A program made the translations under genes and the position numbers. Shown here piece after piece: positions 42,108 to 52,234 of a DNA stretch of 64,000 bases. The stretch's first letter is position 1; every line of letters starts with the position of its first letter. The notes beneath the pieces were generated by a model. The model was given only the letters and a program-made list of their open reading frames with translations. It searched no databases and was not told where the DNA came from. The stretch comes from Meira nashicola. Taxonomy: Eukaryota > Basidiomycota > Exobasidiomycetes > Exobasidiales > Brachybasidiaceae. The stretch covers positions 3,038,001 through 3,102,000 of the forward strand of contig BCJU01000002.1 of the NCBI GenBank assembly GCA_001600355.1, written 5' to 3'.

Positions 42108-42490
42108 TCTAGAGATTGATGGTGATAAGCTAGGTGTTTGTAGATTTTTGTAAAGCTGGTAGGATAAAGATGTGGTAAGACTCAGGATAATTTTTGCAAG
42201 TCCCCTTCCCCTTTGTCTGACACTCTCCACCTTTAGCACAACGCTGCATGTATGCACAAATAAATGTACGCTGGCTTTTGTTAAGAAAATATGCACGGCC
42301 TTTTTTTTAAAAAGGGCCCTGAGCTAAAATGTTTATACTGCATGCATTTGCATATATTGTAGTCTACTCGATAGGGGCAAAAATTCAGAAGAAGCGAAAT
42401 AAGAAAAAGAAAAGTTGATTGACAATTTACACCATCATTGCTGATTGCATATACGCTGCCAGGGTTCTTAGGATGGAAGACGAATAAAAG
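42108..42490. other. Divergent promoter region
   Basis: 383 nt between the flavoprotein and FUSC-like genes; no element or gene recognised beyond a T9 tract at 42301-42309. Confidence 0.4.
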
Positions 42491-45400
42491 ATGGCCAATG
42501 GTTTAAAGCCAAAAGGGTATGCTTCCATCGCTTCACGCAGTACTGGAAGCAGTCGATCACGATCAGGTAGAAGAAGATCTTCGATTGCAAACAACGTGTC
42601 ACAAGATCAAGACGAAAGTTCATCTAGCGAAGATGAAGTAGAGGATATAGAGACATCAAATTTTGCAAGTACTTCTGATATAAGAAGGAGGGAACAATCC
42701 GAAATCGATTTATCGTTACACCCTAAAACGATCAAATGGGTTTCAGAAAAAGCAAAAAGATGGCAGATATCAGAGTCTTTCTTGAAAAAGGTGGTAAAGT
42801 GTGTGATTGCTTATGCATTGGCTTCTTTATGCACATATGTTCCATCTCTTTCGCATCAATTGGCAGTATTACTTCCCAATCATGATCCATCAAAAATGGT
42901 ACCTATCTCCAACCTACACTTTATTGCAACTGTGGCAGTTTATTTTCATCCTGGAAGATCTGTCGGTGGAATGGTTGAAGCAAACATATTTGCCCTTTTC
43001 GGTTTCGTATATGCAATCACTCTTGCTCTCACTTCAATGACACTTGCAGTCTATTTGCACGAGAACGACTTCCCTTTGACGAGCAATGCTATCAGTGTCA
43101 TTCTCTTCGTTGGATTGGGTACATCCTTGGTAGGCTTTGCTAGGGTACGCGTTGGTAGGCCAACATTCAATACAGCATGTTCCTTGATCGGTGTTTTAAT
43201 CTTTACCGTTGTCGTAAAAGAAGGTTCTTCACATCTCGGACACTTTTCTACTGATAAAATTTGGCAAGTGACCTTGGTGGTTTTTGTCGGAGTTTTAATT
43301 TCGAATATTGTCTGCTTTACGATTTGGCCGCAGAGTGCTTGTACAAGCTTACAGTACGACATTCAACGAAATCTCAAGAGCTTTTCGACCCTCTTACGGG
43401 TCTTGACGAAAACATTTTTAATGGAAGATATTAATGAGTTCAGTATAAAGTCAAAGCGAATCAAAGCAGCTATCGATAATCACCATGATTCATTCATCAG
43501 TCTCAAAAAGGATCTAGAAGAAGCGAAATTAGAAGCACCTTTCGATCAGAGGATACGAGGAAGAATTTCGAGCTATGTGCGTGTTGTGGACAGTCTCAAC
43601 GTACTGGCACAACATCTTGGAGGTCTACGGACCAGTTGTTCTTTGCAGCATGAAATGGTACAATCCATGCCAGGACATCAGCCAAGATCCAGCTCGGCAG
43701 GAGCCTCTAGAGCTTTTACCACCTCCGTCTACCTTGATGGCGATGGACAGGATACTTCGATAACCGTGCAATCACCAACAGGCGTAGATGATCCAGGCGA
43801 ATTCATCACACCTAAAAAGTCCAAAGCAAGACAATCTGCATTTGATCACTATCTTGAAACTTTGGGACCGCACGTGAGAAACTTAGTGGCCACCTGTGGC
43901 AAGACCTTGAAAGGGCTGACGACTGCATTCGAAGCAACAGTGAAAGGAATTGATTCTAGCGATGGATACAAGAAAGACGTCGAAGATGATGAAACATTTG
44001 ACGTTATGGCTCAAATGGTCAGATCTGCTTTGAAGGAATTCAAACATGAAAGAACGGTGGCTATAAAGCGCTCTTATTCCGTCTATCCGCGTCAATCGAA
44101 TGATGCAGAAAGTCTTGCTGAGATGCAAGGACAGAAATCGGATGAAGATGTCTTTTTGATTTTCTATTTCCTTTTCTTGATTGAAGAATTCGCCAAAGAG
44201 CTTGAGAGGCTAATTGAAGCATTAGAAGTGATTAGGAAGGATGAAAAGCGTATTCAAGAGAAACGCCATCGACCAATTCATTCTCGTATGTTCAGCTCCG
44301 TGATAGGCTTTTTTGGTTTTCATACAGATAGATGGGGGAGATCTTCAAAAGAAGAATCTTTTAGGAGCACAATATTTGCTTTATTTATACGCAACACACC
44401 TGCTTTCTCTCTGGCTTCTCCTCAGCCTCATCAACCCGACACATCACAAACGCCTGCTCCGTATACGAGACGACAAAAGTTGAATCGTGCGGTTTGGAGA
44501 TTGGGACAATTTTTCAAGCAGCCCGATACGAAATTTGCAATCAAGACCGGATTGGGATGTGCGATTCTTGCCACTCCTGCTTTCATCGCAAGTACTCGAC
44601 CTCTTTTTACCGAATTTCAAGCTCAATGGGCTCTGATCAGCTTCTTGGTTGTCTTGAGCCCTACTGTTGGTCAAAGCAATCAATTGAGTGTCCATCGAAT
44701 CGGAGGCACGGTAGCAGGAGCCGTAGCAGCAACTTGTGCTTATTGGCTTTTCCCTGATAACAATATTGCTTTGCCGATCTTTGGCGCTATCTTTTCGATA
44801 CCGTGCTTCTTTTGGATTATCGGCAAACCGCAGTATGCATCAAGTGGTCGGTTTGTATTATTGACTTATAATCTTACTGCATTATATTCATACAATATAC
44901 GTAAAGTGGGTATTGAAGTGGAAGAGATCGCAGTCAGACGTATGGTGGATGTCATTGTCGGTGTCGTTTGGGCAACACTTCTCAATCATCTTGTTTGGCC
45001 TACGGAAGCTAGACGAGAATTGACGAGGGGAGTATCAGAATTGCTGTTCAAATTGGCCTTTCTTTATCAAAAGCTGGTATTGGCTTATTCATCTGCTGAA
45101 GCACCTTCAGAACAATCAGGCAATGGATTTGATTCACGCACAAATACGATTGAATCTCAACCGTTGATTGAACGGCATGGAGAGTTGAGCGAAATTCAAA
45201 CGATTGAATTAGCATTGCAAGTAAGCATTATCAAATTGGAAGGCTTATTAGCTCAAACTCGTCATGAGCCTAGATTGAAAGGTCCCTTTCCGGTTGAGCA
45301 ATATAGACGTCTACTTGGATGTAGTCAACATATTCTTGATCTTTTGCATACTATGAATCTTGTTACTTCCAGGCCGGATTGGCATACAGATGTTCGACAG

Positions 45401-45946
45401 GATTTCATAATACCTGTGGATGCTTCAGGTTTAAGGCGCAAAATGGTCGGCAATGTTTGTTTATTCTTTTGGCTATTAGGTTCAGCTTTCCATCTTAAAA
45501 CACCCTTACCTCCTTTCTTACCACCAGCAGAAGAAGCGCGAAAAGCAGTTTTGGAAAAGATTCGACAATTACCCGCAGTAAAGAGAAGGGCAATTCGTGG
45601 ATCGAGTGAATATCTTCTTTATTTTGCCTATGCATTGAGTATGAAAGATTTAATTCATAAATTGGACGAGATCGGATTGATTGCACAACAATTATTCGGT
45701 GTAATGGGAGGAAGTATGAATGGTTGGAATGAACAATTTATGATCTCAGAAGATGAACAAGAACGATTAGATCAATATCTTTATCATTCGTCTACCGATC
45801 TATCAACTGATCATCCGTTCGGCGAAGGAAGCTCGGTAGACAGAACAAGTGATACCTTTGGACAAGTTCATCAAACTTGTCAATGCGCTTTTATTCATTC
45901 TAGCATTTGTCTTATTTGTACAATTTACACTTACCATGTGATCTGA
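42491..45946 (+). CDS. FUSC/ArAE family membrane transporter-like protein (BRE4-like)
   Basis: A 1151-residue multispanning protein of the aromatic-acid exporter/fusaric-acid-resistance superfamily, with the fungal ArAE_2_N and DUF2421 organisation seen in yeast Bre4. The first membrane block, residues about 98-280, contains VVKCVIAYALASLCTYVPSL, HFIATVAVYFHPGRSVGGM and several further helices. A long soluble helical region follows (about 285-650), including a short hydrophobic piece VFLIFYFLFLIEEFAKEL. The second membrane block, about 680-840, has TKFAIKTGLGCAILATPAF, WALISFLVVLSPTVGQSNQLSVHRIGGTVAGAVAA and VRRMVDVIVGVVWATLLNHLVWP, the classical FUSC signature. The remaining C-terminal part is soluble. 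The last 20 residues are hydrophobic and may be read-through of an unrecognised intron or altered end. The substrate is unknown; export of organic acids is the family precedent. Confidence 0.85.
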   Translation: MANGLKPKGYASIASRSTGSSRSRSGRRRSSIANNVSQDQDESSSSEDEVEDIETSNFASTSDIRRREQSEIDLSLHPKTIKWVSEKAKRWQISESFLKKVVKCVIAYALASLCTYVPSLSHQLAVLLPNHDPSKMVPISNLHFIATVAVYFHPGRSVGGMVEANIFALFGFVYAITLALTSMTLAVYLHENDFPLTSNAISVILFVGLGTSLVGFARVRVGRPTFNTACSLIGVLIFTVVVKEGSSHLGHFSTDKIWQVTLVVFVGVLISNIVCFTIWPQSACTSLQYDIQRNLKSFSTLLRVLTKTFLMEDINEFSIKSKRIKAAIDNHHDSFISLKKDLEEAKLEAPFDQRIRGRISSYVRVVDSLNVLAQHLGGLRTSCSLQHEMVQSMPGHQPRSSSAGASRAFTTSVYLDGDGQDTSITVQSPTGVDDPGEFITPKKSKARQSAFDHYLETLGPHVRNLVATCGKTLKGLTTAFEATVKGIDSSDGYKKDVEDDETFDVMAQMVRSALKEFKHERTVAIKRSYSVYPRQSNDAESLAEMQGQKSDEDVFLIFYFLFLIEEFAKELERLIEALEVIRKDEKRIQEKRHRPIHSRMFSSVIGFFGFHTDRWGRSSKEESFRSTIFALFIRNTPAFSLASPQPHQPDTSQTPAPYTRRQKLNRAVWRLGQFFKQPDTKFAIKTGLGCAILATPAFIASTRPLFTEFQAQWALISFLVVLSPTVGQSNQLSVHRIGGTVAGAVAATCAYWLFPDNNIALPIFGAIFSIPCFFWIIGKPQYASSGRFVLLTYNLTALYSYNIRKVGIEVEEIAVRRMVDVIVGVVWATLLNHLVWPTEARRELTRGVSELLFKLAFLYQKLVLAYSSAEAPSEQSGNGFDSRTNTIESQPLIERHGELSEIQTIELALQVSIIKLEGLLAQTRHEPRLKGPFPVEQYRRLLGCSQHILDLLHTMNLVTSRPDWHTDVRQDFIIPVDASGLRRKMVGNVCLFFWLLGSAFHLKTPLPPFLPPAEEARKAVLEKIRQLPAVKRRAIRGSSEYLLYFAYALSMKDLIHKLDEIGLIAQQLFGVMGGSMNGWNEQFMISEDEQERLDQYLYHSSTDLSTDHPFGEGSSVDRTSDTFGQVHQTCQCAFIHSSICLICTIYTYHVI

Positions 45947-47083
45947 CACAGACCGTCACGCAAAGCCTTAATGATAAAATCTTCGATGTATTCTAGTTCC
46001 ATTTGGGGCGCTCGAAATTCTTCTTACTCGAATTCGGATCCTTGGATAACAATTTCTACTCCACACAATATTTGAACAGATGTGGCTAAGTTTAACGACT
46101 TTTAAGATTGAGCCACCCTGCAACAGATCAATTTTGCGATATACGTGTGAATGAAAATGCCATGTTCATGCTTAACGCGGAGAAGACCATTTGGAACTCG
46201 CTCAATGAAACAAGCCACAAATCCGCTGCAGGCCCTTTTGCATTAGGTGAAGCGCTGCCAGAAGACACAATACGTGATCTAGACTACGCTTCCAGATCTA
46301 TGTATATGTTTGTAGTTGACAAAAGACCCAAAGTACACTTGATATGTACACGCATGTATTTTTGTTTTTATTTTGGATGAACCCTGTCCGATCTACACAG
46401 AAAACGGGCACTAGGTAAGCACATAGACGCGCGCAGAAGAATAAGTGAAGGATATGGCTTGTTTTGTACATAGAATGGATGATGTGCTAAGGGAACTGGG
46501 CTTTCGCTACAAATCGATACATGCATATATGCATGCAATGAAAAGGGAGAAAAAAAAGAGCAAAGAGCGAAAAAGTCCCTTCTACTGTATTCGTAACCAC
46601 AAAAAATGTACGCCTGCGAAAGTGAATGGAAAGCAACAATGGATGATGGAGACCGTAAGGCTACATGATTCGTCCTTTAATCGTTGAACGTACAGCAGCC
46701 ACTTTCTTTTAGCAATTGCCCTTCATCACGTCAACCTTTTTCCCATCCTGGAAAGCTGTCTCGCGTTGAGGATCAGTTGTAGAGACGCTCATCCATTCTG
46801 GATCGGAAAGAAGGTTAGGCTTGTTTGAGATTACTTAGTCTGCGAATTTCGATTTTATATAACTTTCTTCCTTGACGGCAAACAGCTTTTTGTGAGAAGG
46901 CAGTGATCCGATTTGAAAAGGATCCCGGAAAGATCACTTAAACACCAACATTGCGCAGTCTGGGCTTTGGATTCGGATCCGAAACAATCAATTAAACAGC
47001 ATAGCATTTTACATTTTCGTCCCATCATTAGATCGAAACGCATGCCGACATAAAAGGAATATCGAAATCATACGCTGCTCATC
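45947..47083. other. Intergenic region upstream of the phytochrome gene
   Basis: About 1.1 kb. Two plus-strand open frames of 80-90 codons (near 46108-46380 and 46445-46687) show no protein-like features, and the first lacks an ATG start, so neither is called. The last few hundred bases should hold the phytochrome promoter; no light-response element was identified. Confidence 0.45.
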
Positions 47084-50000
47084 ATGACAACGCCACCACA
47101 AAGTCCAAGTGACTTACGCTCACCTGGCTCAGTCGCTTCTACAAGCGGAGGTGGTCAAACACCTTTCATCTATCCGATTCGCTCAGCCGTTTCTGTCAAG
47201 CCTGCCGGTCAGCATAATCGAAGCGGATCAATGGATGCATCCTCTGCCTCACAATATGCAACATCACGTCAAAAGAAACCATCTTTGCCTCCTGGAATAA
47301 CGGAAGAATTCGTTCGTCAACAAAAAACTCCCTTGACCCGTGATAGATTTGACCTTCGTAGTCCACCACCCAGTCGTGTCCGTTCTCCTGCCACAGCCTC
47401 TTTGCGTGAAATGCCAAACGAGCAATCTTCACAGGACGAGGCAGACTTTCTGGCAGGCGAAGATATGGACGCTGATTCGATCGAAAGAGGTAGTATGTCG
47501 CTAGATCCATCAATAGATCAAATGCGTAATTTGCGGCTAGGAGACGATACTCCCAGAGCTTCCGTGCCGATCATCAAATCGCCTCGACCGCGATCAGCAG
47601 AGGGTGCTTCAAAGATTACTGACGTTGGCAGTCCATCTTTTGAAGGAGATATTAGTAGTGCTGGTTCTACCAGTGCATCGATTTTACAAGCGGAAAAAGA
47701 TCATATTGAAGCAATGACTCTACCAAGATTTAAGCATGTCGCCACAGATCAAGGCCATATGGTCGTCACCGGACGTGAAGGGGAGATAACGCGATGCGAA
47801 GATGAACCGATCCACATTCCTGGTGCAGTACAATCTTTCGGTTGTATGATAGTCGTCAGAGAGGAGGAAGAAGGGTGCTTGGTGGTACGGCAATGCTCCG
47901 AGAATACAGGAGACATTCTTGGATTACCGCCGGCCCAATTATTCAAGCTGGAATCCTTTTTGGATTGCTTTGACGATGATCAGGCAGACATTTTGTGGGA
48001 CAATATTGAATTGCTGAACGACTCTGAATCCGATCTAGTCGAATCAGGGCCAAATGTATTCCAGATCAGCGGACGCGGTCAACAACGGCTAAGACGGCAT
48101 GGAAGATCGTGGAAAGCATGGTGCGCTGCTCATCGTGTGCCGAATGGTAAGCCCAAAGACAAATTTGAAACGGAATCGCTTAGCAACGATACCAAGAGGA
48201 TGAACACTCTAACAATTTTAGAATTTGAGTTGATTGGTGATAACATCAATCCAATCTTCCAAAAGAGCGCTCCTCCATCGCCTGGAGGGAATGAAACGGA
48301 GAAGAGTAGTAGTACGAGTAATATGAGCAGTAGAGGAATTTCGCCACCTCCAAGTGTCACCACTATCAATTCGGATGGTACAACGAAAGTGAGTGCTGCA
48401 GTCTCAACGGTGACTAAAGTCAAAGGTGGTCTAGAAGGTATGCCTTACGTACCAACTCCTGAGCAATTCATGGAGTCGACCCAAGCTTCTTCTAAACCAC
48501 TCAAGGCATTGCAAAGGATGAAGAGAGACTTCACCGGTAAACGTGAGCGACCGAGAAGGAAGAAGAGGCCCGAAAGTCCCACTTCTAGCATAGGAACCGC
48601 CATAGGAACCGGCTTTGGCCTTGATGACAGCGCTGATATGCTGGATTTGTTTGGCATCTTGGGTCAAGTCAATGAACAATTTTCCGCTCAAAACGATCTG
48701 CAGGCTTTCTTAAAGGTAGTTGTCAGTATCATACGAGAATTGACTGGTTTCTCAAGAGTGATGATCTATCAATTTGATGAAAAGTGGAACGGTCAAGTGG
48801 TATGCGAATTGGTAGATTGGAATGATACCCATGATCTCTACAGAGGCTTACATTTCCCTGCAACAGATATACCCAAACAAGCAAGAGATCTTTACATGAT
48901 TAACAAGATCCGATTATTGTATGATCGCGATCAACCTTCTGCACGTATGGTTTGTCGTGAAAAGTCAGATCTGGAAACACCAGTGGATATGACACATTCG
49001 TTATTGCGCGCAATGAGTCCGATTCATATCAAATACCTGGGCAATATGGGTGTACGTGCATCGATGTCGATTTCTATCACAGCATTCAACCAACTATGGG
49101 GTTTGATCTCTTTGCATACTTATGGATCTCACGGAAGGAGAATCTCTTTTCCCGTTCGTCAATTATGTCGATTGATAGGAGAATCAGTTTCACGCAATAT
49201 CGAACGTTTGAGCTACACCAGACGTTTATCTGCGCGAAAGCTGATCAATACATTACCGACGGATCGCAATCCTAGTGGATACATTATTTCCAATGCTGAA
49301 GATCTCTTAAAATTGTTTGACGCAGATTTCGGAGTGATCGCCATTGGTAACGAAGCAAAGATTCTCGGACCGCTAAGTGCTAGTCAAGAAGTGTTGGCTG
49401 TTACCGAATATCTACGTATCAAGAAGTTCCAACAAGTGGTTACTAGTCAAGATGTTGCCAGCGATTTTCCCGACATGGTTTTGCCCAAAGGTTTAGAGGT
49501 TCTTGCAGGATTGATGTTGATCCCTTTGAGCAGTTCAGGTATTGACTTTATCACTTTCATGCGTAAAGCTCAAACACGTCATGTCAACTGGGCAGGAAAA
49601 CCTTTCAAAGAAGGACATGAAGGAAAGGCTGTGTTGGAACCGCGTAAGTCTTTTAAAATTTGGTCAGAAGTTGTCGTAGGAACTTGTCGTGCTTGGCAAG
49701 ATGAAGAATTGGAAACCGCTTCAGTGCTCTGCTTAGTGTATGGTAAATTTATCAGCGTTTGGCGACAAAGAGAACAGGCGATGCAGTACAATCAATTAAA
49801 CAAGCTTTTGTTATCTAATGCGACCCACGAAGTTCGCACTCCGCTCAATCATATCATCAATTATTTGGAAATGGCATTAGACAGCCCTTTGGATGAAGAT
49901 ACACGTGAAAATCTGAGCAAATCGCACATGGCTTCCAAATCTCTTTTATTCGTGATAAATGATCTTTTGGATCTTACAAGACATGAAGAGGGCAACAAAT

Positions 50001-51814
50001 TATTCTTGCAAGAACCTTTTGATCTAGCATTAACCGTTAGAGACGCTGTAGAGATGCATGAATTGGAGGCAAAGAGACGGAACATCAAATTTTCACTGGA
50101 GACTGATCCTCAATCCTGTTATGTGATCGGTGATGCTTCAAGAGTTCGACAAATTGTGGTGAACACGGTCAACAATAGTGTCAAATATACAGAGCAAGGT
50201 CATATCCATGTTGAGATGCGCAGAAGGACGGAAGAGGAAATTCTCGCTGAATTGCCTGAGGGATGCGATATGGAGATCGAGCTGTCTATTAGCGATAGTG
50301 GAAAGGGTATCGCACGTGAAAAGTTGGAAGCAATCTTCCGTGAGTTTGAACAGGTCGAAAGTGTGATCGCCGATCCAAATAGTCGACGTGAAGATGCGAC
50401 TTCCAGTTCCATGTCATCAAGTAGTAGCATCATAGCAAACAGGAGAGGCTCTTCTGATGGAAAAGATAGCGGTATCGGTTTGGGTCTAGCTATCGTTGCA
50501 CGTGTTGTTAAAAATATTGGCGGTCAATTGCGTGTTGATTCAACGGTTGGTGAGGGAAGCCGATTTACCTATTTCTTGCCCTTCCGTAGCTCCTCAGCAA
50601 CAGAAGCTGCAGACTATAACGAGGGCGAAAGTAAATTGCAGAGGTCAAACTCCATGGAAAGTGGCGGAAGCGGTAATTCGAGTGTAAAGAGTGAAATCAA
50701 TTCTTTAGTAGAAGCTATCTCTGCGCCGCATCTCGATGAGAGCAAAGGCTCAGCCTCCCGAAGAAGCTTTGACAACATGCGATCAGCGAAAAAATCTCTC
50801 AATCAAGCTCCCCGATCGCAAATTAGCTCCTCAATAATGGAACAACGATCTTCATCGAATGATGGAACCATGCCCGTGACTGATTCCGCGGTTCCTTTGC
50901 GTAGCGTCAAGGTTGATCAACATGAGCTCGATGGGGTGAAAGGTGGGGAGCAACGCAAAGTATCTTCTAAACAGGGTACAAAACAAGTCCCCTCTTCCAA
51001 TCGGCCAGAACCTTCTTCAGCTCCCTCTATGGCTGACAAATTTGCCCAAGGAAAAGGCGGTGAACGTGAAGAGCCGCCATCTTCCGTTCCTATGCCTGAT
51101 CCTAAAATGAGTGCAGTGGAAACTCCTGAGCCACTTCCGACATCGACGAGCGCAGAATCCGGATCATCCAATGCACAACACTCTGGTGAAACGATTAAAA
51201 GCGTTTCTGATCGAAGAAAAGCGAGAGCAAAATTGGTCAGTACAAGAAATGTGACTTCTACAGCTACTCCCGTGGAAAAGCCAAGCAAAGTATCGCCTTT
51301 ACGTATCCTTGTTGTTGAAGATGATCCGGTAAATCGTATGATTTTGAAAAAAAGGCTTTCTATGGATGGACATTCGATTTTGTTGGCGGTAAATGGTGAA
51401 GAAGGCTTCCTTAAATTCGAAGCAGACGGAAACGAAATTGACGTAGTTTTGATGGATCTTCAAATGCCAATTTGCAACGGACAAGATTCCTGTAGACGTA
51501 TTCGAGAATGTGAAGATAAACGCAAAGGAAGTGAACTTGCGAATAGGCCTGCTCCACACATTTTGAATGGCAGAATCCCCATCTTTGCTGTTTCTGCTAC
51601 TTTGGATTATAGCATGCGCCAAGAAATGAGTGATATCGGTATGGATGGATGGCTTCTGAAGCCGATTGACTTTAATAGGCTTCGAAATTTACTAAAAGGA
51701 TTAACGCATTTAGAAATTCGTGATCAAGATACGTGGAAACCAGGACATGCATGGGAGAAAGGTGGTTGGTTATCAGAGCCTGCTACTCGATTATCTCAGA
51801 CACCCGCACCTTAG
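47084..51814 (+). CDS. PHY1: Fungal phytochrome: red/far-red photoreceptor hybrid histidine kinase
   Basis: A 1576-residue cytosolic bilin photoreceptor with its own kinase and receiver. A disordered N-terminal extension of about 220 residues precedes the PAS domain. Cys238 in ITRCEDEPIHIPGAVQSFG sits at the biliverdin-attachment position of fungal and bacterial phytochromes. The GAF domain (about 540-720) holds FPATDIPKQARDLY with Asp595 of the DIP motif. The PHY tongue shows LEPRKSFKIWSEVV near 850. Kinase: H-box NATHEVRTPLN with phospho-acceptor His915, N-box VVNTVNNSVKYTEQG, G1 SDSGKGIA, and G2 GIGLGLAIV. A Ser-rich loop is inserted between the F-box region and G2. After a Ser-rich linker of about 230 residues comes the receiver domain (ILVVEDDPVNRMIL, phospho-Asp1458 in LMDLQMPICNG, and Lys in LLKPID). 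A Ser/Pro-rich insert separates PAS and GAF. No intron and no chromophore-synthesis neighbour are seen. All key residues are present, so it is predicted to be active. Confidence 0.95.
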   Translation: MTTPPQSPSDLRSPGSVASTSGGGQTPFIYPIRSAVSVKPAGQHNRSGSMDASSASQYATSRQKKPSLPPGITEEFVRQQKTPLTRDRFDLRSPPPSRVRSPATASLREMPNEQSSQDEADFLAGEDMDADSIERGSMSLDPSIDQMRNLRLGDDTPRASVPIIKSPRPRSAEGASKITDVGSPSFEGDISSAGSTSASILQAEKDHIEAMTLPRFKHVATDQGHMVVTGREGEITRCEDEPIHIPGAVQSFGCMIVVREEEEGCLVVRQCSENTGDILGLPPAQLFKLESFLDCFDDDQADILWDNIELLNDSESDLVESGPNVFQISGRGQQRLRRHGRSWKAWCAAHRVPNGKPKDKFETESLSNDTKRMNTLTILEFELIGDNINPIFQKSAPPSPGGNETEKSSSTSNMSSRGISPPPSVTTINSDGTTKVSAAVSTVTKVKGGLEGMPYVPTPEQFMESTQASSKPLKALQRMKRDFTGKRERPRRKKRPESPTSSIGTAIGTGFGLDDSADMLDLFGILGQVNEQFSAQNDLQAFLKVVVSIIRELTGFSRVMIYQFDEKWNGQVVCELVDWNDTHDLYRGLHFPATDIPKQARDLYMINKIRLLYDRDQPSARMVCREKSDLETPVDMTHSLLRAMSPIHIKYLGNMGVRASMSISITAFNQLWGLISLHTYGSHGRRISFPVRQLCRLIGESVSRNIERLSYTRRLSARKLINTLPTDRNPSGYIISNAEDLLKLFDADFGVIAIGNEAKILGPLSASQEVLAVTEYLRIKKFQQVVTSQDVASDFPDMVLPKGLEVLAGLMLIPLSSSGIDFITFMRKAQTRHVNWAGKPFKEGHEGKAVLEPRKSFKIWSEVVVGTCRAWQDEELETASVLCLVYGKFISVWRQREQAMQYNQLNKLLLSNATHEVRTPLNHIINYLEMALDSPLDEDTRENLSKSHMASKSLLFVINDLLDLTRHEEGNKLFLQEPFDLALTVRDAVEMHELEAKRRNIKFSLETDPQSCYVIGDASRVRQIVVNTVNNSVKYTEQGHIHVEMRRRTEEEILAELPEGCDMEIELSISDSGKGIAREKLEAIFREFEQVESVIADPNSRREDATSSSMSSSSSIIANRRGSSDGKDSGIGLGLAIVARVVKNIGGQLRVDSTVGEGSRFTYFLPFRSSSATEAADYNEGESKLQRSNSMESGGSGNSSVKSEINSLVEAISAPHLDESKGSASRRSFDNMRSAKKSLNQAPRSQISSSIMEQRSSSNDGTMPVTDSAVPLRSVKVDQHELDGVKGGEQRKVSSKQGTKQVPSSNRPEPSSAPSMADKFAQGKGGEREEPPSSVPMPDPKMSAVETPEPLPTSTSAESGSSNAQHSGETIKSVSDRRKARAKLVSTRNVTSTATPVEKPSKVSPLRILVVEDDPVNRMILKKRLSMDGHSILLAVNGEEGFLKFEADGNEIDVVLMDLQMPICNGQDSCRRIRECEDKRKGSELANRPAPHILNGRIPIFAVSATLDYSMRQEMSDIGMDGWLLKPIDFNRLRNLLKGLTHLEIRDQDTWKPGHAWEKGGWLSEPATRLSQTPAP

Positions 51815-52234
51815 ATTTTACGATCGCAACGAAGAAATAAAGCTAATATACACGCGACTTGAAGAATTAACCTTTACGGAAAGCAACAATGATGCTCAGT
51901 TTTATCTTTGTACAGTTTTTTTTTATAAGAGCGATGAAATGTTTTATCGTATCTTTGTACTCTGCCCATTTCTTATTATTTGAATCGCCTCACATTTCCA
52001 TTTCTTTGTCAGAATGCATTTTCACTCACAAAGATATATTTTTTGCATCTCAACTCAACTTGTACTTATTTTATTTTCTTGTATTTTTAAAGATCGATCA
52101 AATATACGAAGATCGGTCTTACAATGGAATGAATATACAACCCAAATTTTTGAATGTGCGATGATGATTATCTATTCGGAAATATAATATGCAAAATTAA
52201 ATGTACAATAATAGCATGGCGATGGTAGGACAAT
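51815..52234. other. Convergent 3' intergenic region
   Basis: 420 nt of T-rich sequence between the phytochrome (plus) and ATPase (minus) stops; no gene is seen. Confidence 0.5.

Noticed and set aside
46108..46687. Two 80-90-codon frames upstream of the phytochrome
   Set aside because: One starts with TTG, neither has recognisable composition or domains, and both are likely chance frames.
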